A DNA stretch of 64,000 nt from Fimihabitans intestinipullorum (GTDB taxonomy: Bacteria; Bacillota_I; Bacilli_A; RF39; UBA660): NCBI GenBank assembly GCA_018714965.1, contig DVML01000012.1, positions 1-64,000 on the forward strand, in the 5' to 3' direction. This document shows, one piece after another, positions 26,364 to 34,632 of the stretch (its first letter is position 1; every line of letters starts with the position of its first letter). Position numbers and translations under genes: made by a program. The notes beneath the pieces were generated by a model. That model searched no databases, had not been told where the DNA came from, and was given only the letters and a program-made list of their open reading frames with translations.

Positions 26364-27272
26364 ATTTGTTTCTAATCGGTATAGATAGATAGATGGACGA
26401 TTAAATAAGCGATATGGATAGGAAGATGTTCCAAGTCCATTCGATATGTACAATTCAGTACCGTCGATATTATAATGCTCATTATAATATTCTTTTGCTC
26501 CTTTTGGAGTAATGACTGCTCCAATGAAAGGCAGTCTTACTTGCCCATGGTGAGAATGTCCAGCAAGAGCTAAATCAAATTTTTCATAATCGATATTTTT
26601 TATGTAATCTGGTTCGTGTAGCAATAATATCGCATATTGATAGGAACCTTCTACACTTTGTTTTATCGTATTCATATAATCAAAGGTTGGTTTCATTTTA
26701 TCGCTAATATTTTTTGTGTCGTTCAGGTTACTACTGACTCCGGCGATTAAAATAGGATCATAGCTATCTTTATAAATGAGTTCGTAAGTATCATTTAAAT
26801 TGGTGAACCCGCTATTTTTTATAACCGTTTCCCATTCTGTAAACTTTACGTCGTGATTACCAGTAATTGCATATTTTCCAACGCTAGCATCTATTTTCAT
26901 CAGCGCTTCAGATATATCGGTGAAATCATTTTCTTGATATTCTGTATTTTTATCGAAGAGATCACCAGTTAATACGACAATATCTGGTTTCATTTTATTT
27001 ATCTTTTGAACAATTTTATTTAATTCTTCTTTATATATTGTTGTATTGTAGTGAATATCTGATAATTGCACGATTTTAAACCCATGATAGTCGCTAGGAA
27101 GATTCTGGTTGATAACTTTTATTTCTCGTACCTCGATTTTAGATGTAGCTATATACCTACTATATAAAATAACTCCAGCGATGAATATCAAGAGGAATAA
27201 AATAATCATGGCAATCTTTTGCCACAATGTAAATTTAGATTCTTTTTTTTGTGCGTGTTTTTTCTTTGCCAT
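26361..27272 (-). CDS. Membrane-anchored metallophosphoesterase
   Basis: A 303-residue calcineurin-like phosphoesterase anchored by one N-terminal helix (about 18-38), like the YkuE/YaeI group. The metal-binding motifs are DIHYN, GDLFD, GNHD, and LAGHSHHGQ. Its substrate is not decided; relatives hydrolyse UDP-sugar lipid precursors or phosphodiesters at the membrane. ATG 27272 follows GGTGATCC, and a TGATAAAAT extended -10 lies 15 bases upstream of it, the compact arrangement seen elsewhere in the window. Confidence 0.9.
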   Translation of the reverse strand: MAKKKHAQKKESKFTLWQKIAMIILFLLIFIAGVILYSRYIATSKIEVREIKVINQNLPSDYHGFKIVQLSDIHYNTTIYKEELNKIVQKINKMKPDIVVLTGDLFDKNTEYQENDFTDISEALMKIDASVGKYAITGNHDVKFTEWETVIKNSGFTNLNDTYELIYKDSYDPILIAGVSSNLNDTKNISDKMKPTFDYMNTIKQSVEGSYQYAILLLHEPDYIKNIDYEKFDLALAGHSHHGQVRLPFIGAVITPKGAKEYYNEHYNIDGTELYISNGLGTSSYPYRLFNRPSIYLYRLETN

Positions 27273-27287
27273 AGGATCACCATGTTT

Positions 27288-27296
27288 ATTTTATCA
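27288..27296 (-). promoter_or_regulatory. Extended -10 promoter of the metallophosphoesterase gene
   Basis: On the minus strand, TGATAAAAT (27296 to 27288), then 6 bases, GGTGAT, 3 bases and ATG at 27272. Confidence 0.5.
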
Positions 27297-27301
27297 TAGA
27301 A

Positions 27302-27323
27302 TAAAAAAAAGACCAATGGTCTT
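27302..27323 (-). terminator. Terminator of the CPBP protease gene
   Basis: On the minus strand, AAGACC, ATT loop, GGTCTT and eight T's, overlapping the stop codon. Confidence 0.85.
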
Positions 27324-28029
27324 ATCCAAATAATAGTACGAGTACTTGTAAACTCATTAAGATACCATTATGTACAAAATGAAGTCCACTACCTACGAAT
27401 ACATTATTTGATTTTGTTAATACGTATGCAAATACAAATCCTGGAATACTATATGGGATCAGATATAAAATATCTATCCATGTATTTACATTTCCAATAA
27501 CATGCATTCCACCGAAGATAAGTCCAGATACGATGATAAATAACCAATCTGTATGGGGAAAAATATTACGAATGGAAAGTCTAAATACCAATTCTTCCAT
27601 GAGTGGTGCAATTACTACTGCCGATAAGTACATGTAGATAGGCATTTCACTAAAAATAGAACGAATTAATTCTTCGTTTCCGGCAGTACTTTGTGGTTCG
27701 ATCATTAGGATAATAAGGTTGCTTAGCATCATGAGGCCTAACATTAAGAACCAGTATTTAAAATATTTTTTGAAATAGGTTCTATGATTTTTTTTAAGAT
27801 CGTTCCATTGCTTTTTTAACTGATCTCTTAATAAGTACATGATAATTGCTAGAGTTATTACTTCGTAGGCAAACATGTAGATTGCTTTCGTAATGTTTGG
27901 TAACGTAGCTGTATCAATGCCAAGTAATGCGAATGGGAGCACTTCTAAGTAAGGTAGTATGAAATATGCTAGGATGGAAAGGGTTCCGGCAATCGCAATT
28001 TTTATATCGTATTTTGAAGCTTTTGTCAT
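27322..28029 (-). CDS. CPBP family intramembrane glutamic protease
   Basis: A 235-residue membrane protein with about seven to eight helices. It has the CPBP (Abi/Rce1-like) motifs: EELVFR (EExxxR), FGGMHVIGN with the second-motif His, and the last-motif His/Asn in GLHFVHNGI. Members cleave or bind membrane substrates and some give bacteriocin self-immunity; the role here is unknown. The start at 28029 follows GGAGATGATA; two in-frame ATGs upstream lie before that site. The promoter is an extended -10 TTGGTATAAT on the minus strand (TATAAT, 28056 to 28051). Confidence 0.88.
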   Translation of the reverse strand: MTKASKYDIKIAIAGTLSILAYFILPYLEVLPFALLGIDTATLPNITKAIYMFAYEVITLAIIMYLLRDQLKKQWNDLKKNHRTYFKKYFKYWFLMLGLMMLSNLIILMIEPQSTAGNEELIRSIFSEMPIYMYLSAVVIAPLMEELVFRLSIRNIFPHTDWLFIIVSGLIFGGMHVIGNVNTWIDILYLIPYSIPGFVFAYVLTKSNNVFVGSGLHFVHNGILMSLQVLVLLFG

Positions 28030-28113
28030 TTTTATCATCTCCATGTTATTATTATACCAAGTTTTCCTAAAAATGTCTTGTATAATTCATCATATGTAAA
28101 AAATATACGTTTA

Positions 28114-28122
28114 TGTTATAAT
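28114..28122 (+). promoter_or_regulatory. Extended -10 promoter of the 28146 gene
   Basis: TGTTATAAT (28114-28122) with no strong -35; GAAGGGAG lies between it and GTG 28146. Confidence 0.5.
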
Positions 28123-28145
28123 GTGTAGGAAGGGAGAAGATAGTT

Positions 28146-28736
28146 GTGTTATACATAAAAAGAGGAACACTGGAAGATTTAGAACGTATATATCCTTTTT
28201 ATGTGCAAGACTTTCCGAGAAGTGAGAGGAAACCTTATCGGATTTTAAAAAAATTGATGAACCATAATATCGGTGAGTTACAAATATTGTACGATGATAA
28301 AATATGGGTGGGCTATGCCTTTTTGATCGTACAGAAGAATCAAAGGGTAGTATGGCTTGATTATTTAGCAATTCGCGATGGTATGCGTAGCCGTGGATAT
28401 GGTGAGAAATTAATCGCAAAATTAAAAGATTCTTATCGTACTTACGATGCTCTATTTGGTGAAGTAGAGAGGGTAGAACATTTTTTGCCTGAATCTTTGA
28501 ATCAACTTCGTATTCGTCGCATTCGATTTTACGAACGATTAGGATTTGAACTTATGAATAATTATGTGATTAGATTATGGGATGTAAATTATGTTCCGGT
28601 ATATGTGACGACAAAGGAAAAGATATCTCATCTGAAAATGGCTTCTTATATTGAATCTTTTTATGATCTATTTTATGGATCTTATTTTAAAACAGAGGAG
28701 GATTATCATCGATGCATATCGTTTTATCATAAATAA
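28146..28736 (+). CDS. GNAT family N-acetyltransferase
   Basis: A 196-residue GNAT protein. The acetyl-CoA binding segment is LAIRDGMRSRGYGEKLIAKL, and the late IRFYERLGFELMNNYVIRLWDV is typical. The substrate is unknown. The start is a GTG; the next in-frame ATG is far downstream and would remove the first fold elements. It faces away from the CPBP gene and ends shortly before the nusA operon. Confidence 0.8.
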   Translation: MLYIKRGTLEDLERIYPFYVQDFPRSERKPYRILKKLMNHNIGELQILYDDKIWVGYAFLIVQKNQRVVWLDYLAIRDGMRSRGYGEKLIAKLKDSYRTYDALFGEVERVEHFLPESLNQLRIRRIRFYERLGFELMNNYVIRLWDVNYVPVYVTTKEKISHLKMASYIESFYDLFYGSYFKTEEDYHRCISFYHK

Positions 28737-28794
28737 AATTGTGCTACATATGATAAAAATGAGGAAAAGGCTTTGTTATTTTTTGAATATGTGG

Positions 28795-28839
28795 TATAAT
28801 ACTCATGGAATTGCAGGAAGAGTGGGACATCCCACTCTT
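28795..28839 (+). promoter_or_regulatory. nusA operon promoter with 5'-terminal hairpin
   Basis: TATAAT (28795-28800, preceded by TGTGG) places the mRNA start near 28807. A 10-base-pair stem (AAGAGTGGGA, 28818-28827, with TCCCACTCTT, 28830-28839) then stands at the 5' end of the transcript, just before GGAGG and rimP. Only three T's follow, so a full terminator is unlikely. Confidence 0.6.
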
Positions 28840-28859
28840 TCATGTAGATGGAGGAATTT

Positions 28860-29114
28860 ATGGAAATTACGAAGAAAGTGGATATGCTAGTACGTGATGT
28901 GATCGAAGAAAATGGATATCGGTTAGATGAAGTGCTATATGAAAAGGAAGGTAGCATGATGTTTTTACGCCTGATTATAGATAAAGAAGGTTTCATCGAT
29001 GTCGATGATTGCGTCGCTGTTAGTAAATTAGTGAACCCTATTTTAGATGAAGCAGATCCGATTGAGGAAAATTATATATTAGATGTATGTTCGAAAGAGA
29101 AAGGTTGTGAATAA
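28860..29114 (+). CDS. rimP: Ribosome maturation factor RimP, N-terminal domain only
   Basis: RimP assists 30S subunit maturation. Only the N-terminal domain is present: 84 residues from VDMLVRDVIEENGYRLDEV to ENYILDVCSKEKGCE, against about 150 in full-length RimP. The C-terminal SH3-like domain that would follow the LDVSSPG-type segment is absent, and nusA begins one base after the stop, so the missing part is not frameshifted but gone. ATG 28860 follows GGAGG; the in-frame ATG 28848 overlaps that site. It heads rimP-nusA-rnpM-infB. Confidence 0.85.
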   Translation: MEITKKVDMLVRDVIEENGYRLDEVLYEKEGSMMFLRLIIDKEGFIDVDDCVAVSKLVNPILDEADPIEENYILDVCSKEKGCE

Positions 29115-29115
29115 G

Positions 29116-30315
29116 ATGGATGCTAAAGCATTTAAGAAAGCAGTAGATTTATTAGTAAAAGAAAAGGGAATTGACGAAAAAGTAATATATGATGCAATGG
29201 AGTTAGCGCTTACTTCAGCATATAAGAAGAACTATAATTCTCTTTCTAATGTCAGAGTAAATATCGATCCTGAATCAGGAGAAATCCACGTATATTCTTA
29301 TAAAACAGTTGTAAATGATCCAGATGAGTATGGATTAATCAATGGGAAGGAAATCGATGAGTGGTATGATGCACACGATGAAGATGCAGAGGAAGAGCCA
29401 CAGTTAGATGAAGATGGAAATCCAATTGTAGAGGAACCACCAAAGGAAATCAAATTTGATGAACGAATTCATTTGACTTTAGCACAAGCACAGAAACTTG
29501 TTCCAGGAATCGAAATTGGAGAAACGATTGAAGAAGAAGTTACACCAAAGGATTTTGGTCGTGTTGCTGCTTCTACGGCAAAACAAGTTGTCGTTCAAAA
29601 AATTCGCGAAGCTGAGAGAAATAACATTATCGAAGAATTTAACGATAAGCAGGATGAAATGGTTACAGGGACGGTAGCGATGGAAGACGTTCGCAATTAC
29701 TATATCGACTTAGGAAAGACACAAGGAATTTTACCGAAGTCAGAGATTATTCCAGGTGAGACGGTAAAAATGGGTTCTAGTATTAAAGTATATATTACAA
29801 AAGTTGAGAATAATACGAAGGGACCACTTATTTTACTATCTAGAAGTCACTATGGATTTGTAAAGAGATTATTCGAGTTAGAAATTCCAGAGATTCAGGA
29901 AGGAATCATTCTTGTTCATAGTGTTGCACGTGAAGCTGGAGTTAGAACGAAGATTGCAGTTTCTAGTGAGCTAGCAAATGTCGATCCAGTAGGATCATGT
30001 ATCGGAGAACATGGAAGTAGAATCAATCGTATTATTAGTGAATTAAATGGTGAGAAGATCGATGTGATTCCATACGATAACGATGATATGAAATTTATCG
30101 AAGCAGCACTCAGTCCAGCAAAAAATGTGCATGTTTTAATTACTGATGAAAAGAAAAGAGAGGCAATTGTCATCGTCGATAATGACAACTTGTCTTTGGC
30201 AATTGGAAAACGTGGATTAAATGTTAGATTAGCAGCACGTTTAACAAAATATAAAATTGATGTGAAGACATACGAACAAGCAAGAGAAATGGGAATTAAT
30301 TTAATCGAAGGGTAA
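29116..30315 (+). CDS. nusA: Transcription termination/antitermination factor NusA
   Basis: Binds RNA polymerase and modulates pausing, termination and antitermination. The 399-residue protein has the N-terminal RNAP-binding domain, an S1 domain (DEMVTGTVAMEDVRNYYIDLG), and two KH domains (VGSCIGEHGSRINRI and LAIGKRGLNVRLAARLT). An acidic insertion of about 40 residues (about 70-113, with HDEDAEEEPQLDEDG) interrupts the N-terminal domain compared with Bacillus NusA. ATG 29116 is set by AAAGG and the rimP stop. It is followed closely by rnpM. Confidence 0.95.
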   Translation: MDAKAFKKAVDLLVKEKGIDEKVIYDAMELALTSAYKKNYNSLSNVRVNIDPESGEIHVYSYKTVVNDPDEYGLINGKEIDEWYDAHDEDAEEEPQLDEDGNPIVEEPPKEIKFDERIHLTLAQAQKLVPGIEIGETIEEEVTPKDFGRVAASTAKQVVVQKIREAERNNIIEEFNDKQDEMVTGTVAMEDVRNYYIDLGKTQGILPKSEIIPGETVKMGSSIKVYITKVENNTKGPLILLSRSHYGFVKRLFELEIPEIQEGIILVHSVAREAGVRTKIAVSSELANVDPVGSCIGEHGSRINRIISELNGEKIDVIPYDNDDMKFIEAALSPAKNVHVLITDEKKREAIVIVDNDNLSLAIGKRGLNVRLAARLTKYKIDVKTYEQAREMGINLIEG

Positions 30316-30319
30316 AACT

Positions 30320-30580
30320 ATGAAAGTAAAAAAGATACCGATGAGAACGTGTGTCGTCACACATGAAAAATTGCCAAAACAGGAACTGATTCGTGTTGTT
30401 CGTACACCAGAAGGAAATGTCGTAATCGATACGACAGGTAGAACGAATGGACGAGGAGCATATTTAAAAAAAGATTTGAGTGTGTTTGAAAAAGCAAAAA
30501 AGTCAGGAGTGTTAAGTAGACATTTAGAAGTAAATGTCCCAGACGAAATATTTGAGTCGTTAAAAGATTTTGTAAAATAA
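30320..30580 (+). CDS. rnpM: RNase P modulator RnpM (YlxR)
   Basis: An 86-residue YlxR-family RNA-binding protein, reported to modulate RNase P in Bacillus. It has the family opening RTCVVTHEKLPKQELIRVVRTPEG and the GRTNGRGAYLKKD segment. It sits between nusA and infB as in other Bacillota; the ylxQ (L7Ae-like) gene usually found next is absent. Confidence 0.9.
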   Translation: MKVKKIPMRTCVVTHEKLPKQELIRVVRTPEGNVVIDTTGRTNGRGAYLKKDLSVFEKAKKSGVLSRHLEVNVPDEIFESLKDFVK

Positions 30581-30599
30581 AAAGAAAGAGGTGATATTT

Positions 30600-32723
30600 A
30601 TGATGAGTGTGCTAGAGTATGCAGAAGATATCAATAAAACAGTAGATGAAGTATTGAAAGCTTGTAAAGCACTCGGAATAGAGGTAGAGAATGAAGATGA
30701 TTTACTGGATGAAGATGCGATCGTAGAACTAGATAATACGATCAATTCAGAGATGGTAGAGGAAGACAAAACAGAGGAAGAAGCTTTAGAAGATCTCGTA
30801 GAAGATATTATCGAACAAGAGAAAATCGAGGTTGATAATACAATCAAGAAGCAAAAGCTAAAAAAGAGAGTAGATAAAAAGCCAGCATTCGCCGGAAGTA
30901 AAAAAGATTTAGCTAATAAGAGAAAACAAATGTATAAACATAAAGAGAAGCTTGTTTCTAATACACCGGTAAACGATGATCATATTGTTTTCTACAAAGA
31001 AAATATGACGATTAAAGATTTAGCAGATGCATTACATGTACCAGCTGCAGAATTGATAAAAAAATTATTTGTTCTAGGCGTTATGTGTAATATTAATACA
31101 CCTATTTCTTATGAAAATGCAGAGGTGCTTATCTTAGATTACGATAAGGAACTAAAAAGAGGAGAAACAGCGGATGTTACAAATTTTGAAGAGTTTGAAA
31201 TTACAGATCGTGAAGAAGATTTAGTGGAACGTGCTCCAGTTGTTACGATCATGGGACACGTCGATCATGGTAAGACAACTCTTTTGGATACGATACGTAA
31301 GACGAATGTCGCAGGTGGGGAAGCTGGTGGAATTACACAAGCAATTAGCGCCTACCAAGTAGAACATGAAGGAAAACCAATTACTTTTATCGATACACCA
31401 GGACATGCGGCTTTTACAGAAATGCGTGCACGTGGAGCATCAATTACAGACATTATCATTATTATTATTGCAGCAGATGATGGTGTTATGCCACAGACAA
31501 AAGAAGCAATCGACCATGCGAAAGCAGCAGGAGTACCAATTATTGTCGCAATTAATAAAATGGATAAACCTGGTGCGAATCCAGAAAGAATTATGACTGA
31601 ATTAACAGAATACGGACTTACACCAGAGGAATGGGGTGGAGATACTCTATATAATAAGATCATAGCATCTACAGGAGATGGAATCGGAGAATTATTAGAT
31701 AATATTCTACTTGTTGCAGATATGCAAAACTATCGTGCAAATCCAAGCCGATATGCAAGTGGAACGGTTGTAGAATCAAGATTAGATAAACATCTAGGAC
31801 CTGTTGTTACGATGTTGATTCAAAATGGAACACTTCGCTTAGGAGATCCAATTGTCGTTGGAACTGCGTATGGAAAGGTTCGTTCATTGAAAAATGATTC
31901 TGGTGTAGAAATTATGGAAGCTGGACCTTCTAAACCAGTAACGATTACAGGATTAAATGATGTCCCAAGTGCCGGAGATAAATTTATGGCATTTGAAACT
32001 GAAAAACAAGCTCGCAGTATCGGTGAACAACGAAGAGAACAAGCGAAAACAAAATCTAGAAGTGAGAAGTCTGCGATGAGTTTAGATGATTTATTTTCAA
32101 AGATTCAAGAAGGAGTCAAAGAAATTAATGTTATCATCAAAGCTGATGTCAACGGAAGTAGTGAAGCAGTTAAAAACTCTCTAGAAAAACTAGAAGTAGA
32201 AGATGTCCGTGTAAAAGTTATTCGCAGTAGTGTAGGATCTATTACGGAAAGTGATGTCGTCCTTGCTAAGGCAAGCAATGCGATTATTATTGGATTTAAT
32301 GTTCGTCCAAGTAATGAGATTAAAGATTCTGCAAAAGAAAACGGCGTTGAAATTCGTCTTTACAATATCATCTATAAAGCTGTAGAAGAAATGGAAGCTG
32401 CTATGAAAGGGCTTTTGGAACCTGAATATGAAGAAAAGGTAACAGGAACCGCTGAAGTCCGTCAATTGTTTAAATTCTCTAAAGTTGGAACGATTGCTGG
32501 ATGTTATGTAAGCGACGGTGTTATCAAAAGAGAGGCAAAAGCTCGTATTATTCGCGATGGAATTGTAATTTACGATGGAAATATCAATTCTGTACAACGT
32601 GAAAAAGATTCTGTCCGTGAAGTAAAAAAAGGATTAGAATGTGGAATTACGATTGAAAACTATAGCGATATTAAAGTAGGAGACGTTATTGAGTGCTACG
32701 AAATGGTAGAAATAGAAAGATAA
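30600..32723 (+). CDS. infB: Translation initiation factor IF-2
   Basis: The GTPase that brings fMet-tRNA to the ribosome, 707 residues. An acidic/basic N-terminal region precedes the G domain: GHVDHGKTTLLDTIR (G1), DTPGHAAFTEMRARG (G3) and NKMDKPGAN (G4). The beta-barrel and C-terminal domains follow (VRQLFKFSKVGTIAGC). ATG 30600 is preferred because it lies 4 bases after GGTGAT, the spacing used by neighbouring genes; ATG 30603 and GTG 30591 are less likely. A terminator follows. Confidence 0.95.
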   Translation: MMSVLEYAEDINKTVDEVLKACKALGIEVENEDDLLDEDAIVELDNTINSEMVEEDKTEEEALEDLVEDIIEQEKIEVDNTIKKQKLKKRVDKKPAFAGSKKDLANKRKQMYKHKEKLVSNTPVNDDHIVFYKENMTIKDLADALHVPAAELIKKLFVLGVMCNINTPISYENAEVLILDYDKELKRGETADVTNFEEFEITDREEDLVERAPVVTIMGHVDHGKTTLLDTIRKTNVAGGEAGGITQAISAYQVEHEGKPITFIDTPGHAAFTEMRARGASITDIIIIIIAADDGVMPQTKEAIDHAKAAGVPIIVAINKMDKPGANPERIMTELTEYGLTPEEWGGDTLYNKIIASTGDGIGELLDNILLVADMQNYRANPSRYASGTVVESRLDKHLGPVVTMLIQNGTLRLGDPIVVGTAYGKVRSLKNDSGVEIMEAGPSKPVTITGLNDVPSAGDKFMAFETEKQARSIGEQRREQAKTKSRSEKSAMSLDDLFSKIQEGVKEINVIIKADVNGSSEAVKNSLEKLEVEDVRVKVIRSSVGSITESDVVLAKASNAIIIGFNVRPSNEIKDSAKENGVEIRLYNIIYKAVEEMEAAMKGLLEPEYEEKVTGTAEVRQLFKFSKVGTIAGCYVSDGVIKREAKARIIRDGIVIYDGNINSVQREKDSVREVKKGLECGITIENYSDIKVGDVIECYEMVEIER

Positions 32724-32748
32724 CTATATGACTTCATATAGTTTTTTT
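32722..32748 (+). terminator. Terminator of the nusA operon
   Basis: AACTATATG, ACTT loop, CATATAGTT then T's directly after infB. Confidence 0.85.
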
Positions 32749-32758
32749 CTTTTCATCA

Positions 32759-32779
32759 TGATATAATAAAATAGGTGAT
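32759..32779 (+). promoter_or_regulatory. rbfA extended -10 promoter fused to ribosome site
   Basis: TGATATAAT (32759-32767), 6 bases, GGTGAT (32774-32779), 4 bases and ATG 32784. The expected mRNA start is at about 32774. Confidence 0.65.
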
Positions 32780-32783
32780 AAAA

Positions 32784-33131
32784 ATGAGTGTAAAAATAGA
32801 ACGAATAGCAAGCATGCTAGAAAAAGAAATTAGTTACATTTTAATGACGGAGGTAAAAGATCCAGATATTAAGTTTGTAACAGTCACAAATGTCAAATTA
32901 GCAAGTGATTTAGGATATGCGAAAGTTTACGTAACGGTATTAGATCAAAATAAAAAAGATGAAACGTTACGATCTTTAAAAGCGGCGCGGGGATTTATCC
33001 GTAGAGAGCTTGCAAATCGTGTAGAGATCAGACATATTCCAGAACTTGATTTTGTCTATGATGAATCAATTGAGTATGGAAAGAAAATAGAAGATATTAT
33101 CGAAGAAATTCATAAAGATGAGAAAGAATAA
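32784..33131 (+). CDS. rbfA: Ribosome-binding factor A
   Basis: A 115-residue KH-like protein needed for 16S rRNA 5' end maturation and cold adaptation. It shows VKIERIASMLEKEISYIL, the VTVTNVKLASDLGYAKVYVTVL strand region, and IPELDFVYDESIEYG near the end, all typical. It has its own promoter after the infB terminator although it usually shares that operon. Confidence 0.95.
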   Translation: MSVKIERIASMLEKEISYILMTEVKDPDIKFVTVTNVKLASDLGYAKVYVTVLDQNKKDETLRSLKAARGFIRRELANRVEIRHIPELDFVYDESIEYGKKIEDIIEEIHKDEKE

Positions 33132-33154
33132 GAGTGCAAAAAAGCACTCTTTTC
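33128..33154 (+). terminator. rbfA terminator
   Basis: AAGAGTGC, A6 loop, GCACTCTT and T's overlapping the stop region. Confidence 0.85.
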
Positions 33155-33210
33155 TATTGACTTTATTTCAATCATTCTGTATGATATATTCTTTGCGGAA
33201 GGAGAATATT

Positions 33211-33672
33211 ATGGGAGTTTGTTTATTAGGATATAAAGGAAAAGATTTAGAAAAAGTAAAAGATTGGGATGGATTCGTGAGTCCTGATGGTGAGTTTTTA
33301 AAGGTGACAGAAAGAGGAAATATGGAAGCAGTTCATGATGAATTTGCAGAGATTTATGCACTGAATAAATTAAATAAAAATTTGGATAAAGAATATGAAA
33401 GAATTCAACAAAATAATCCTAACTATCGTTCAATTTGCCTTGGTTATAAAGATATTCTGATCCATTGTTTAGGATATGTCAATATGGAAAGACTTAGCGA
33501 TCATTTGTTAATAGAAGTACCTGATCCAAGTATCAATGGGTATAAAGTAACAGATGCACAATTTGATACACTCGCACGTCTTGTAAGGATAAATGGTGAT
33601 GATGAGAGAGACTTAATGCAGGTTTTTAAATATGAGCGAAAGATGGGAGAAGGGTATCAATATAGAAGATAA
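33211..33672 (+). CDS. Uncharacterised protein
   Basis: A 153-residue soluble protein with no recognised family, signal peptide or membrane helix. It begins MGVCLLGYKGKDLEKVKDWD and has a KVTERGNMEAVHDEFAEIYALNKLNK helix-rich segment. ATG 33211 follows GGAAGGAG; a longer frame back to 33118 would overlap rbfA and its terminator. A TGATATATT extended -10 lies at about 33182-33190. It precedes the T-box region but has no shared signal with it. Confidence 0.65.
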   Translation: MGVCLLGYKGKDLEKVKDWDGFVSPDGEFLKVTERGNMEAVHDEFAEIYALNKLNKNLDKEYERIQQNNPNYRSICLGYKDILIHCLGYVNMERLSDHLLIEVPDPSINGYKVTDAQFDTLARLVRINGDDERDLMQVFKYERKMGEGYQYRR

Positions 33673-33711
33673 TCATTTGCAATATCGTGCGTATTTGAAT
33701 CATATGATATA

Positions 33712-33739
33712 TTGACAACTTAATAGAGTATGTTATAAT
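33712..33739 (+). promoter_or_regulatory. T-box promoter
   Basis: TTGACA (33712-33717), 16 bases, TATAAT (33734-33739) with an upstream TGT. Confidence 0.75.
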
Positions 33740-33745
33740 AGATTT

Positions 33746-33955
33746 ATCATTTCACTGAGAAGAATATTAGTAGCGATCTGATTGGTAATGAGAAAGTAAG
33801 TGGTTGATGAAAACTTACCAAGATCAGAAAGTGAATTACCTATTTGGAGTGAAATCGTGTCTTCGCGTTAAGAAAAGAGAGCATAAAGTTATTTATGAAG
33901 TAAGGTGGTACCGCGAGCAATCGTCCTTACATCATAGATAGCTTTTTTTATTTAG
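33746..33955 (+). ncRNA. T-box leader, tyrosine type, with transcription terminator
   Basis: A T-box riboswitch that senses uncharged tRNA. The T-box sequence AGGTGGTACCGCG is at 33903-33915. A long stem I precedes it; its 3' side carries GAATTACC, where TAC (33837-33839) fits a tyrosine specifier codon. The terminator pairs the region around 33888-33904 with CCTTACATCATAGATAGC and ends in T's (33943-33949); the T-box helix would be the competing antiterminator. It reads into deoC and then tyrS. Confidence 0.93.
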
Positions 33956-33969
33956 AAAGAGGGAGAATT

Positions 33970-34632
33970 ATGGAATTAGGAAGTTATATTGATCATACAA
34001 AGTTAGGTTTTACTGTGACAACTAAACAAGTGGAAAAATTGTGCGAGGAAGCACGTGAATATCATTTTGCAAGTGTTTGTGTTCCTCCTTGTTATGTACC
34101 AGTAGCAAAACAAACTTTAAAAGATTGCAGTGTTGCTGTTTGTACTGTCGTAGGATTTCCACATGGGAATCAACTTACAGACACTAAAGTGTTTGAAGCG
34201 AAGAAAGCAATCGAGATGGGTGCCGATGAAATAGATATGGTCATGAATATAGGTGCCTTAAAAGAGCAAAGTTACGATTATATTATCGAAGAGTTAAACC
34301 AAGTGAGAGATGCATGTGGTGGACATATTTTAAAAGTTATTATCGAAACAAGTGTATTATCAGATGATGAGATTCGAGAAGCTACAAAATTGTGTAATTT
34401 ATGTTTTATTCATTTTGTAAAGACTTGTACTGGTTTTGGAACGAGAGGTGTGTTACCACAGGATTTAGATATCATCAACGAGGAAAAAAACGAAGTGCTA
34501 GAAGTCAAAGCTAGTGGTGGGATTGCAACTTACGAAGATGCAGTTTTAATGATTGAACATGGTGCGACACGCATTGGAACGAGCCATGGAGTGGAAATTA
34601 TGAAAGGAGAAGCGGAAAATGAAATTATATGA
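33970..34632 (+). CDS. deoC: Deoxyribose-phosphate aldolase
   Basis: Cleaves 2-deoxyribose 5-phosphate to glyceraldehyde 3-phosphate and acetaldehyde in deoxynucleoside salvage. The 220-residue TIM-barrel protein has EIDMVMNIGALK, KVIIETSVLSDDEI, the Schiff-base lysine segment FVKTCTGFGTRG, and VKASGGI. It lies directly behind the tyrosine T-box and overlaps tyrS by 14 bases, so it is predicted to be induced by tyrosine starvation; this is an unusual regulon for this enzyme. Confidence 0.93.
   Translation: MELGSYIDHTKLGFTVTTKQVEKLCEEAREYHFASVCVPPCYVPVAKQTLKDCSVAVCTVVGFPHGNQLTDTKVFEAKKAIEMGADEIDMVMNIGALKEQSYDYIIEELNQVRDACGGHILKVIIETSVLSDDEIREATKLCNLCFIHFVKTCTGFGTRGVLPQDLDIINEEKNEVLEVKASGGIATYEDAVLMIEHGATRIGTSHGVEIMKGEAENEII

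Noticed and set aside
33118..33210. N-terminal extension of the 33211 protein
   Set aside because: It runs through the rbfA terminator and precedes a clear GGAAGGAG before ATG 33211.
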